Of a stretch of 64,000 nucleotides of DNA, positions 16,811 to 25,450 are shown in pieces (the stretch's first letter is position 1; the number at the start of each line of letters is the position of its first letter). The stretch comes from AP-15 sp963777435 (GTDB lineage Bacteria; Pseudomonadota; Alphaproteobacteria; ATCC43930; CGMCC-115725). The stretch is taken from positions 620,001-684,000 of the forward strand of contig CAVZQT010000001.1 in the NCBI GenBank assembly GCA_963777435.1. Reading direction: 5' to 3'. The position numbers were made by a program, and so were the translations under genes. The notes under the pieces are model-generated. The model was not told the DNA's origin. It did not search any database and was given only the letters and a program-made list of their open reading frames with translations.

Positions 16811-17872
16811 ATGAACCGTGGCAGTGAGCTACCGCACAATGTCCCGGCCCGACCGGCAGCGCCGCAGCCGGCTGCGGCCCCCGCGACCGGCGACGATTTC
16901 GCTCGATCGGACATCGCCAGGCAAGTCCATGTTCTTTTTTGCACCGATGCTCAATACTTGCAGCACGTTGCCGTGTGCTTGACTTCGCTGTTGGTCAACA
17001 ACCCGCATCTTTTCTTCGACATCGTGATCGTCGGGCGCGCGACAGAGCAGCTGGATGAGCAAAAGCTGCAGCGCTCAATCGCTCGGTTTCCGAACCATTT
17101 ATTACATTTCCGGGTGTTTTCGGCGCCGTCCGGTCGCGTGCTTCCCCTCAATCCGGGGGCGCACTACACGGTCGATACCTGGACGCGGCTGTGGGTTGCG
17201 GAATTCTTTCCGGCGGCAGTGGAGCGCGTGCTGTATTTGGACGGGGACATCGTCGTAGTGGGGGACATCTCTCCGCTGTGGAACGTTGACCTCGGCGGCG
17301 CATTGCTGGGCACCGTCGACATTCCGGGCTCGCAACGGGGAGTAGGCCATTTGGGACTACGCCCCGAGGACGGTTATTTCAACGCCGGCGTATTGCTTAT
17401 CGACCTCAAGCAATGGCGTGAAACCCGGGCCATGGACACTGTCCTCGCTTATGTCGATGCTTATCCCGAACGAATGGTCCGCGATGTTGACCAGGAAGCA
17501 TTAAACGCCTGCTTTCACGCCCGACGAAAACGGCTCGACTACAAATGGAACGTGGTTTGGTCTTTTTACTGGGATCCGGCGGCGTTGCCGCTGAGTCGGG
17601 AAGCGATAGAGGCAGTATATCAGGACGCGCGAATTATCCATTTCAATAGCAGCCCGAAGCCGTGGAGTTATTTCTGCTACCATCCGCGACGGGCCGAATA
17701 CGAGAAATACCTGCGCATGACCGAATGGCGCGATTTCGTTCCGCCCGATCGCACGCTGGCGAACATCTTGCGTAAGAGGGTCGCCGAAATATTGCCCAGT
17801 AAGCTAAAGGAATTGCTCAAACCAATTGCGATGCAGATGGCTGGCGGCCGTCAATCCGCGCCCAAAGCGTAA
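16811..17872 (+). CDS. glycosyltransferase family 8
   Basis: Retaining glycosyltransferase of 353 residues, GT-A fold. The N-terminal VHVLFCTDAQYLQHVAVCLTSLL strand-helix, the metal-binding DxD motif in VLYLDGDIVVVGD (about residues 144-148), FNAGVLLIDLKQWR, and the HFNSSPKPW end motif are all family hallmarks (LPS galactosyl/glucosyltransferases RfaI/RfaJ and similar). Its stop is immediately followed by the stop of the opposing GT9 gene. Probably modifies a surface glycan. Confidence 0.9.
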   Translation: MNRGSELPHNVPARPAAPQPAAAPATGDDFARSDIARQVHVLFCTDAQYLQHVAVCLTSLLVNNPHLFFDIVIVGRATEQLDEQKLQRSIARFPNHLLHFRVFSAPSGRVLPLNPGAHYTVDTWTRLWVAEFFPAAVERVLYLDGDIVVVGDISPLWNVDLGGALLGTVDIPGSQRGVGHLGLRPEDGYFNAGVLLIDLKQWRETRAMDTVLAYVDAYPERMVRDVDQEALNACFHARRKRLDYKWNVVWSFYWDPAALPLSREAIEAVYQDARIIHFNSSPKPWSYFCYHPRRAEYEKYLRMTEWRDFVPPDRTLANILRKRVAEILPSKLKELLKPIAMQMAGGRQSAPKA

Positions 17873-19024
17873 TCATGAAAGATACGGAGGAGAAAGATCG
17901 ACGTTCGAGGTAAGTACGAATGCCTGAACCTCTTCGAACCCGGCCGGGCGAGCCAAGGTTCCCGCAACCGAATTCGCCGGGATTTCGACCGTTTCGACGG
18001 CGAGCGGGCCGCGCGGTCTAGCCATCATTTGGCGGATCGCCGATACCGCGTCGCCAACCGAAATATCGCTCAAGCATCTGCGATCGTAGTCGCACGAATT
18101 CCACCGCCAGCACGGCGCGCAGGGAACTGCGGTGTAAAGATTGGCATTGCAGGTATACCCGGATTGCCACGGCGCCTCGCGTCCGCCGAAAACGATCACG
18201 CCGGGGCACTCGACAGCTCTGGCAAGATGCATCAGGAACCCGACTGTCCCGAAATACAGCCGCGCACTGTGTAAAATCGCAGCCGTTTCCCTGATGCTGG
18301 TCGCTCCTCTCAGATCCTTGACATGCCGAAGCAAAGGGTCAGAGGCCGAGCCCAGCTGCACAAAGTCGATTTCGGCGTGTAGGGCATCGACGACGCCCTG
18401 AAAGCGTTCCTCGGGCCATTGTTTGTTTCGGATCGGATGACGCGCCGCCATCCCGCTGCTCTGGATGACGATTTTGCCGCAGGCCCACTCCCCGCACTGA
18501 CGCTCTTCGTCGGTTAATGCGAGGTAGGGCCTGATCGATATCGGCCCGGTAATGCCGACATCCGCACAGATCTCGGCGAGAATGTGCCGCGACGGCGGCT
18601 TGCTCCGGTCTTCGCCATCAAGTGGCGCGTAATGCGGCCGTTTGAACTCCACTCCCCAAATTCGGGCATAGCGTTGGCAGATCGTTACCGTCGAGTGGTC
18701 TACCGACCAGCGACGCCAGAGCGGTCGGACATACGCGGGGTCCTCATTGCCGATGAACAACTCGCGATTGTTCGAAACCATCAACACGCGGCCCTGCCGG
18801 CGCTTGCGCAATTCTCGTAAGATCGTCGAGCAGAGAAGATCGTCGCCCGGCGCAAATCCAAAATAAAGCAGCAAATCCGGCCGCGGCGAGCGCGTCGCCA
18901 TAAAATGCAGACTAAAGGCGAAGACATCGATCCAGTCTCGCAAGCCTTCCCACGAGCCTCGAAGAGCATGGGACAGCTGCGCCGGCAGTACCTGCTTAGC
19001 AAACTCCCGCGAACCGTTCAGCAT
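17873..19024 (-). CDS. glycosyltransferase family 9 (heptosyltransferase-like)
   Basis: A 383-residue GT-B enzyme resembling ADP-heptose:LPS heptosyltransferases. Recognisable: N-terminal LLLYFGFAPGDDLLCSTILREL, the C-terminal nucleotide-sugar half with IRNKQWPEERFQGVVDAL and the GTVGFLMHLARAVECPGVIVFGG motif in place of the usual GNDTGxxHLA. The substitution of GND by GTV is notable. Its stop abuts that of the GT8 gene; the start lies inside a short upstream frame (18996-19194). Confidence 0.78.
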   Translation of the reverse strand: MLNGSREFAKQVLPAQLSHALRGSWEGLRDWIDVFAFSLHFMATRSPRPDLLLYFGFAPGDDLLCSTILRELRKRRQGRVLMVSNNRELFIGNEDPAYVRPLWRRWSVDHSTVTICQRYARIWGVEFKRPHYAPLDGEDRSKPPSRHILAEICADVGITGPISIRPYLALTDEERQCGEWACGKIVIQSSGMAARHPIRNKQWPEERFQGVVDALHAEIDFVQLGSASDPLLRHVKDLRGATSIRETAAILHSARLYFGTVGFLMHLARAVECPGVIVFGGREAPWQSGYTCNANLYTAVPCAPCWRWNSCDYDRRCLSDISVGDAVSAIRQMMARPRGPLAVETVEIPANSVAGTLARPAGFEEVQAFVLTSNVDLSPPYLS

Positions 19025-19194
19025 ATCTCGAAACCGGGACGGTGGTGTCGTTTAGGCCAAGCTCTTCGAGATGAATGAGAAGGTCTGCCAATGTCGCTGG
19101 CGCCGTGACCTGTTCCGGCTTTTTGCGGCGGCAAAGTCGCCGCTGATGATGCTAAGACCAATCGCTCTGCAGTTAGATCATTTACGCGGATCAT
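18996..19194 (-). pseudogene. possible small protein, frame-broken
   Basis: Two frames read as one small protein: MIRVNDLTAERLVLASS from ATG at 19194, then in another frame PATLADLLIHLEELGLNDTT followed by RYAERFAGVC and a stop at 18996. The second part has natural-looking helix pattern. The stop overlaps the start of the GT9 gene by about 29 bases. The family is not recognised. A single-base shift near 19120 is needed. Confidence 0.3.
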
Positions 19195-19276
19195 GATATA
19201 CCCATTCCTGATAGTCAAGCAGCAGCGGAGTATGGGGTTCGTTGAGCATCAAATTGGGTTTAAGAAAGTTTAACTC

Positions 19277-20239
19277 TTGAGTTGGAAAGTAAGACTAGCC
19301 GCTGCGGCAAACCAATTTCTACGCCGGTTCGATATCCAATTGATCCGCAGGGTAGATCTGTGGCAGCCGTTGAGCCAGCTCGGCAATCAGCCTATTCCAG
19401 AACACGTTACCGGGGCCTTCTCACCGCCGTTCCTAAAGGTGTTTCGAGGTCGTAAAATCACATCGCTGCAAGAGCCTGCCGACCTAGCGGTCGTCATGCC
19501 TACGATACTCGGTCCTCACCTTGGCGACGCCATTCAATCTGTTTTCGAACAGAGATTTCCGGGTAGAGTTCAAGTCCTGATCGGCATCGACGCTCCACAA
19601 CAGGACGGGACCGGCATCGAGCAACTCTGTGCCTCTGTGCCCGACTACCACTCGGTGCTCCTGTTATACCCCGGGTATTCGACTTCTCGTCGGCATGGGG
19701 GGCTTCATTCAGCTTGGGACGGTGGATCGCTGCGGACACTGCTGAGTTATCTCGCCAATAGCCGGTATATTGCGTATCTCGACGACGATAACTGGTGGTC
19801 GCATGACCACATCGCGGCATTGCATGCGACGCTCCGATCCGGCGCTGATTGGGCGTATGCGCTCCGCTGGTTTGTTCATCCGTCATCGCGCCAGCCGATC
19901 TGCCGCGATGAATGGGAATCGCTCGGTCCAGGGCGTGGGTATTTCAGCAATTGGGGCGGCTGGGTAGACCCGAATTGCCTCGCGATCGACAAGATCGCCT
20001 GTGAGGCGGTGCTGCGCTGGTGGTCGATCCCGTTGCGTAACAGTGCCAAGGCAATGGATGCCGATCGCAACGTGTTTCGTATTCTTCGGACCGAGTTCCG
20101 CGGCGTGTCGACCGGCCTTCACAGCGTTTTCTACCAGATTACTGAGGCGGATTCGATGCACCCCTATCGCCTCAGCGTCATCGGCGAGCAACGCTATCAG
20201 TCAGCGGCAAAAGAACCGTGCTCGATTAGGCTCGGATGA
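19277..20239 (+). CDS. glycosyltransferase family 2-like protein
   Basis: A 320-residue protein with a GT-A fold: LAVVMPTILGPHLGDAIQSVF strand-helix, then the metal site YIAYLDDDNWW (about residues 166-176). The region WSHDHIAALHATLRSGADWAY follows. Start is a TTG at 19277 with a weak upstream site; no in-frame ATG precedes the catalytic domain. No transmembrane segment is seen. Divergent to the GT9 gene; likely part of the same surface-glycan set. Confidence 0.75.
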   Translation: MSWKVRLAAAANQFLRRFDIQLIRRVDLWQPLSQLGNQPIPEHVTGAFSPPFLKVFRGRKITSLQEPADLAVVMPTILGPHLGDAIQSVFEQRFPGRVQVLIGIDAPQQDGTGIEQLCASVPDYHSVLLLYPGYSTSRRHGGLHSAWDGGSLRTLLSYLANSRYIAYLDDDNWWSHDHIAALHATLRSGADWAYALRWFVHPSSRQPICRDEWESLGPGRGYFSNWGGWVDPNCLAIDKIACEAVLRWWSIPLRNSAKAMDADRNVFRILRTEFRGVSTGLHSVFYQITEADSMHPYRLSVIGEQRYQSAAKEPCSIRLG

Positions 20240-20606
20240 GGAACTGGGCCGGCCAAGCGCCAGCCGCGTTGCACCGAAGATACGCTATGCGCTCTTAACT
20301 TAAAAGCGATAGTTCGGGACGCTCTCGACTTCAGGGCGAGTCGCGAGTATGATTAACAGGATCGTTGGTGAGCCATCCTGTGCCGGAGTTGATAGCCAAA
20401 CGCGGCGCTCCAATCGGTCGACGGCCGGACCGATGCTTGCACGGCAGTTGTGAAGCGGGTTCACAATGCCGATGCGGCCGGCTTGCTCCGGAGCAGGTGG
20501 GTGAAACCATGATTTAACGCGCACCAACGTTACTCGCGTCAGTTTGTCCGACGCCCGCGCGGCCGGAATCAAGTGCCGCGAGGATCGTCTCTGACGGATA
20601 TTGCTG
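20240..20606. other. interval without a supported gene
   Basis: Between the GT2 gene and the GMC oxidoreductase. A minus-strand frame (20300 to about 20540, ending EVESVPNYRF) looks weakly protein-like over its last 60 residues but has no known family and no clear ribosome binding site, so it is left uncalled. Confidence 0.35.
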
Positions 20607-22177
20607 ATGATTGTCGACGCGCGTTCTATTCCGCCCGGAACGATCATCGAGACGGAAGTCTGCATAATCGGCGGCGGCGCTGCCGGCATCACACTTGCGC
20701 GCAAATTTATCGACGCGCCGTTTCGCGTGGCTCTCCTCGAGAGCGGCGGCATGGAGTTGGATGCGGCTACCCAACAACTTTACGAGGGGCGGAGTATCGG
20801 TGGACCATTTCCGGATTTAGCAACCTCGCGGCTTCGCTTTTTCGGCGGGACGACCAATCATTGGGGCGGCTGGTGTCTGCCGCTCGATCCGATCGACTTT
20901 GAGGGTAGCGACGCCTTCCCGTATCACGGATGGCCTTTCCTGAAATCCGGTCTCGACCCATGGTATCGACAGGCTCAGGAAGTCTGTGACCTCGGGCCTT
21001 ACGATTACCGGCCGGCAAGTTGGGGAATTCCGGCCAGCAAAATTCCGCCCCCGTTTTCCGGTCCTAACTTCGAGAGCAAGATTTTGCAGGTCAGTCAGGT
21101 CCATTTCGGACCGGTCTATGCGTCCGACCTGCGCCGCGCGCCGCGCGTATCGGTCTACCTTTACGCGAACGCGTTCCATCTCGATGGCGGAGAAACCGAC
21201 GCGGAGATCACGGAATTATCCGGCAAGAGCTTTCTCAGGGAATCATTTCTCGGTTCGCTCGCGATTTTATATTTTGGCCGCGGGTGGGATCGAAAACGCA
21301 AGACTGCTGTTAACGTCCGGGACTGAGGGGGGCAACGGTATTGGTAATGCGCGTGATCTCGTCGGCCGTTTCTTTATGACCCATCTGACGTATGGGGGCG
21401 CAATTATCGCGCCGTCCGATCCGCACATGAACTTCGACTTCCGCAGCGCCGGCACTTACCCCCCTTTTGGAGGCAATCACTCATATGCCTCTTTTATTGG
21501 GTTGACGGCGTCAGCCATGCGCCGTTTGCAGCTCCCGAGCGCATTCATTTTTTGGACTTACCGACTGGCCCCAGTCGTCGAACTCGGTGAAGGCGCTGCA
21601 GCGCCTGATCGGCGGCGAGGGCCCGGGGGGCAGTTTGGTTTCGGATTTGTCCCGGGTGGTGGGCGATCTCGACGGGGTTGCGACTTTCGCGGTGCGTAAG
21701 GCCCTCTTTGGCGAGGGAATCCCGGTTGAGGAGTTGGGGTTGTGGTATACTGCGGAACAGCAGCCAAACCCGCAGAGTCGAGTGATGCTCGGCTCGGAAC
21801 GCGATGCTCTCGGCATGCGGCGGGTTATCGTGGATTGGCGGCTGACCGACGATGATAGAACCAAAGCGGCGACAGCCTTTCGCCTGCTTGGGACCGAGAT
21901 CGGACGGACAGGGTTCGGACGCCTTCGCGCAGCACCAAGCGACAGCGACGGCTTGCCGAGCGATTTTCGCGCCAATGAGCACCACATGGGCACGACACGC
22001 ATGCACGCCAATCCGAGCCTAGGCGTGGTCGACGAAAACTGTCGCGTACACTCGGTATCGAACCTCTATATCGCCGGCAGCTCGGTGTTTCCGACCGGCG
22101 GTTCGAGCAACCCCACTTTGACGATCGTCGCCCTGGCCTTGCGGTTGGCCAATCAGATCAAGCAGCAGCTGAATTAG
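20607..22177 (+). pseudogene. GMC family oxidoreductase, broken into three frames
   Basis: FAD-dependent dehydrogenase of the glucose-methanol-choline superfamily. Frame one gives the N-terminal Rossmann motif VCIIGGGAAGITLARKF and SRLRFFGGTTNHWGGWCLPL. Near 21220-21270 it shifts to frame two, which carries YILAAGGIENARLLLTSG and LVGRFFMTH. Near 21570-21600 it shifts again to frame three, which contains HHMGTTRMHANPSLGVVDEN and the C-terminal GSSVFPTGGSSNPTLTIVALA. All expected motifs exist, in order, so the gene was recently intact or the breaks are sequence errors. The ATG at 20607 is preferred over TTG 20601. It is followed by a Tat-signal small subunit. Confidence 0.88.
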
Positions 22178-22187
22178 ATATCAGCCA

Positions 22188-22617
22188 TGCTGTCTCGACG
22201 AAATTTACTGGCCTTCTCCGCCGTCGCTGGGCGGTGTGGTTCGCCGCGCTGGCGCCGGTCGGCGCTAGCGATTGCGCCGGAGAGACCTCCGAGTACGGCG
22301 CCCTGACCGCTTTCTGTGTGGCCTTGAACTGTCCGGAAGCGGTCGGAAACGCATGCTTGCGAGCGTTGCCCGCCTCCGACGCCTCGCCGGACCACCTCGC
22401 GCGGCTGATCCTTGAGGGATTGTCGACGACCAGTTGCGGCGATTGCACCTCGGTGGCAGAACTGCGTCGTTCGGTCAGGGAGCGGAGCCAGGACGACTTT
22501 GCCCGCGATCGGATCGTCTATGTCGATGGCTGGATGCTGTCTCTAACCGAGACCCGCATCTACGCGCTGAGCGCTTTGCTCACCAGGAGCCATCCCCGGG
22601 CCTCAAACCAAAGCTAG
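22188..22617 (+). pseudogene. Tat-signal small subunit of a GMC dehydrogenase, frame-broken
   Basis: ATG at 22188 gives MLSRRNLLAFSAVAG, a twin-arginine signal. After about 13 codons the frame shifts, and the 22234 frame continues VWFAALAPVGASDC, ALTAFCVALNC and the C-terminal DGWMLSLTETRIYALSAL. The last motif resembles the gamma or hitchhiker subunits that carry GMC dehydrogenases through the Tat pathway. A one-base shift near 22230 is required. It begins ten bases after the GMC gene, consistent with an operon. Confidence 0.6.
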
Positions 22618-22775
22618 AGGGTTTGCTTACCGGCGCGACCGGGATGCTGGCGACGCTGAGGTGACGGCGAGCCGTCGTCCAACGGGGTTGGCGTGGCGCC
22701 CCCATCGTAACGAGAAAGGTTCTGACGACGGGTGGCTGTGCCCAAGGTTTGTCATCTCCGGCTGGCTGCGATTTG

Positions 22776-22794
22776 ATGTAAAGGGCATTTACAT
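22776..22794. promoter_or_regulatory. palindrome, likely TetR operator 1
   Basis: Perfect inverted repeat ATGTAAA-GGGCA-TTTACAT, 50 bases before the tetR start. A second 19-base palindrome of the same ATGT-N11-ACAT design occurs at 23599, downstream of the same regulator gene. Confidence 0.6.
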
Positions 22795-22843
22795 GGAGGG
22801 GATTGGGTTGCATTAACGATTGTCGATACTCTGGTTTTGGTGA

Positions 22844-23557
22844 ATGAGCTGGTCGGGACGCGGGCCGGACGGGCGGCGCGGCTATCATCACGGCAATTTG
22901 CGCGAGGCGCTGATCCGGGCCGCGCTCGATCTGATTGCCGAAAAGGGACCGGCCGGGTTCACCTTTGCCGATGCGGCGCGCTCGGCCGGCGTCAGTTCGG
23001 CGGCACCTTACCGCCATTTCCGCGACCGCGACGCGCTGATGGCCGATGTCGCGCGCCGCGGTTTCGATCTGTTCGCCGACCATCTCGATCGCGCCTGGGA
23101 TGACGGCCGGCCCGATGCCTTTGCCGCCTTCGAGAATGTCGGCCGCGCTTATCTCGCCTTCGCCCGCGACGAGCCCGCCTATTACTCGGCGATGTTCGAG
23201 GCCGGGCTGTCGTTCGACGGCGATCCCGCGTTGCGCCAGGCGGCCGATCGCAGTTTCGCGATCCTGCGCCGCGCCTCCGAAGTCTTGTGCGCGCGCCTGC
23301 CGCCGGAAAAGCGGCCGCCGGCATTGATGATGGCGCTACACGCCTGGGCCATGTCGCACGGCATCGCATCGCTATTTTCGCGCGGCGACGGCGGCAGACG
23401 CCGGTTGCCGATGATGCCGGAGGAACTGCTCGAAGCCGGAATGCTGATTTATCTACAGGGGCTCGGCATCATCCCCGAACCGCCCGGCCAAACCAGCGCT
23501 GCCCAAAACAGTCCCGGCCAGCAGAGCGGCGCCGAAAGAAGTGGCCAAAAGAAGTGA
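22844..23557 (+). CDS. TetR family transcriptional regulator
   Basis: A 237-residue repressor-type protein. The N-terminal TetR helix-turn-helix is clear: NLREALIRAALDLIAEKGPAGFTF ADAARSAGVSSAAPYRHFRDRDALM (about 20-65). The C-terminal ligand domain (AYLAFARDEPAYYSAMFEAG...AWAMSHGIASLF) resembles the WHG/TetR_C_33 type. The end (residues 210-237) is Gln/Gly-rich. It has palindromes on both sides (22776 and 23599) and probably controls itself and the following DUF2852 gene. Ligand unknown. Confidence 0.9.
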   Translation: MSWSGRGPDGRRGYHHGNLREALIRAALDLIAEKGPAGFTFADAARSAGVSSAAPYRHFRDRDALMADVARRGFDLFADHLDRAWDDGRPDAFAAFENVGRAYLAFARDEPAYYSAMFEAGLSFDGDPALRQAADRSFAILRRASEVLCARLPPEKRPPALMMALHAWAMSHGIASLFSRGDGGRRRLPMMPEELLEAGMLIYLQGLGIIPEPPGQTSAAQNSPGQQSGAERSGQKK

Positions 23558-23598
23558 TTGAACGGCGCTTGACAGAGCGATCCGACGAACGTATGTGA

Positions 23599-23617
23599 AT
23601 GTTAGACACATTAACAT
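23599..23617. promoter_or_regulatory. palindrome, likely TetR operator 2
   Basis: Inverted repeat ATGTTA-GACACAT-TAACAT of 19 bases, with the same ATGT/ACAT ends and length as the palindrome at 22776. It overlaps the presumed start of the DUF2852 gene, where a bound repressor would block initiation. Confidence 0.5.
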
Positions 23618-24156
23618 GGTCGCGCTCATGCATCATCATCTTGCGGCGAACATGCACCACATCGGCAAACCGGCGATCGGCTTGGTGATATTGGGTTTCA
23701 CGCTGTGGTCGGAGCGTTTGGACGAGATCGGCAAGCCGGCATGGATCGGGTTGACCGTACTCAGCTTTTTCCTGTGGTGGCCGCTCGGTCTGGTGGTTCT
23801 CGGCTTTCTGATAGGGAGTGGGCGAATGGCGTGCTGGACTGAAGGGGCGGCGGCCGCGCTGGCAACGCCGGATGGATCGCATGCAGCGGCGCATGGAGCG
23901 GATGCAGCAGGCCGCCGAACGCTGGGGCCTCGGCGGCGGCGGATCCCGTCCGAATTACCGCGAAGCGACCGGCAACCGCGCTTTTGACGAGTATCGCGCC
24001 GAGACCTTGCGCCGGCTCGAAGAAGAACAGCGCGAGTTTATGGAATTTCTCGACCGGCTGCGCCACGCCAAGGACAAGGCCGAGTTCGACGAGTTCATGG
24101 CCGAGCGCCGCCGCCGATCCGAGGGGCCGGCGCCGCAACAGGTCCAGACCATTTAG
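23616..24156 (+). pseudogene. DUF2852 membrane protein, split by a frameshift
   Basis: The first frame (to about 23840) gives KPAWIGLTVLSFFLWWPLGL and VLGFLIGSGRM, the membrane part of DUF2852. The second frame from 23818 continues with RRMDRMQRRMERMQQAAERW and the C-terminal coiled segment AFDEYRAETLRRLEEEQREF ... AKDKAEFDEFMAERRRR. Together they make a normal DUF2852 protein, conserved in alphaproteobacteria, of unknown function. A single-base shift near 23,830-23,860 splits it; sequence error is likely because both halves are well preserved. Confidence 0.75.
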
Positions 24157-24157
24157 T

Positions 24158-24190
24158 AAAAAGGCCGGAGAATTTCTCCGGCCTTTTCTT
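24158..24190 (+). terminator. rho-independent terminator
   Basis: Stem AAAAGGCCGGAGA-ATT-TCTCCGGCCTTTT followed by CTTTT, immediately after the DUF2852 stop. The A-run on the other side makes it likely to work for the convergent enoyl-CoA hydratase gene as well. Confidence 0.85.
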
Positions 24191-24208
24191 TTCGGCAGGG
24201 CGAGCCGC

Positions 24209-25006
24209 TCAGCGGCCGCGGAAGTCGGGCAGGCGGCGATCGGCCATAGCCTTGATGCCCTCCTGAAAATCCTCGGTGCGGCGCAGCCAATCCTGTTCCA
24301 CCAGTTCGCGTTCAGTGGCGGCCTCGATCGCATCGACTAGCCCGCGGCGCACCGTTTCGCGCGTCGACGTCACGGCGAGCGGCGCCGATTGCGCGATTTC
24401 AAGAGCAAGCTTTTGTGACGCCTCACGCACCTCGGCTTGCGGCACCAGCAGATCGGCGAGGCCGATGCGCACCGCCTCGTCGCCGGGAATGCGCCGACCG
24501 GTATAAAACAACAATGCCGCCTGCTGCACGCCTACCAGCCGTGGCAGGGTCGCGGTCAAGCCAAAACCGGGATGAAAACCGAGCCGGTTGAAATTGGCGC
24601 TAAACCGCGCCTCCTGACAGGTCACCCGGAAATCGCTGACCAGCGCCAGACCCAGGCCGCCGCCGACCGCGGTGCCATGCACCGCCGCGACGATCGGCTT
24701 TCTGGTACGGAACAGGCGGATCGCCTCCTTGTACAGGTGGCGGCCGGCGGCGCTGCGGCTGCCCTCGCTGACCGTGCCGGTATCCATCCGCTTCGAGAAA
24801 TCGGCACCCGCGCAAAACGAGCGGCCCTCGGCAGCAAAGACAATGGCGCGGCACTCGGGATCGGCATCGAGCCGCTCAAATGCGTCGCCGATCTCGCCGA
24901 CAAGAGCGCTGTCAAAAAAATTGTGTGGCGGCCGCCGCATTTCGACCGTCGCGACTAAGCCGTCGCGGCTGAGGCTGATCTCGCGGTAGGAGGGGTGTTC
25001 GGTCAT
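24209..25006 (-). CDS. enoyl-CoA hydratase/isomerase family protein
   Basis: Crotonase-fold enzyme of 265 residues that hydrates or isomerises enoyl-CoA. The oxyanion-hole segments are visible: AEGRSFCAGADFSK (about 60-73) and AAVHGTAVGGGLGLALVSDFRV (about 105-126), then FNRLGFHPGFGLTATLPRLVG. In this last segment the second catalytic Glu of true hydratases (usually in PExxxG) is not evident (the position reads HPGFG), so isomerase or other activity is possible. ATG at 25006 has a good upstream sequence; the frame to 25036 is a longer but less likely start. Confidence 0.88.
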   Translation of the reverse strand: MTEHPSYREISLSRDGLVATVEMRRPPHNFFDSALVGEIGDAFERLDADPECRAIVFAAEGRSFCAGADFSKRMDTGTVSEGSRSAAGRHLYKEAIRLFRTRKPIVAAVHGTAVGGGLGLALVSDFRVTCQEARFSANFNRLGFHPGFGLTATLPRLVGVQQAALLFYTGRRIPGDEAVRIGLADLLVPQAEVREASQKLALEIAQSAPLAVTSTRETVRRGLVDAIEAATERELVEQDWLRRTEDFQEGIKAMADRRLPDFRGR

Positions 25007-25450
25007 CTTCCAGGGTCCTTTCTCCGCATCGAGCACAACTCAGGGAAATTGAGCTGCAGATGGTCAGCTGCCCACCGTTCTATCATGAGGCTGGGTTCGT
25101 GCATTACATTCGCGCCGAACCCTGGGTGTGTCAGCGGGCAGCGTGCCGCCGTCACAAAGCGCAATTGAAATTGTCTCACGCACGTGGTGTCGGCACTTAT
25201 AAAGGGACCGCGACTCCCGCCCATGCCCAAAATTTGCAGTGAAACTTCTGCCCGGTGCTTCGCCGAGAGCCGAATCCCGCCCTGACACAAAGCAAGGCTC
25301 GCGCTCGTCGGCGGTGGATCGATTTGCGGCCGACTGGCCTCGCAATAGCATTACACCGCCTTCGTAGCGGATGCCGAACAGTGGGAGACCGGGATACTAA
25401 GATAGTGGGAACGATTTTTGGTGCAGCATAATTCGAGCCAAGGGTGAAAT
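25007..25450. other. interval without a supported gene
   Basis: About 440 bases between divergent genes, with only weak open frames whose translations look like shadows. No repeat or hairpin of note. Promoters of the hydratase gene and the AIPR gene should lie here. Confidence 0.4.
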
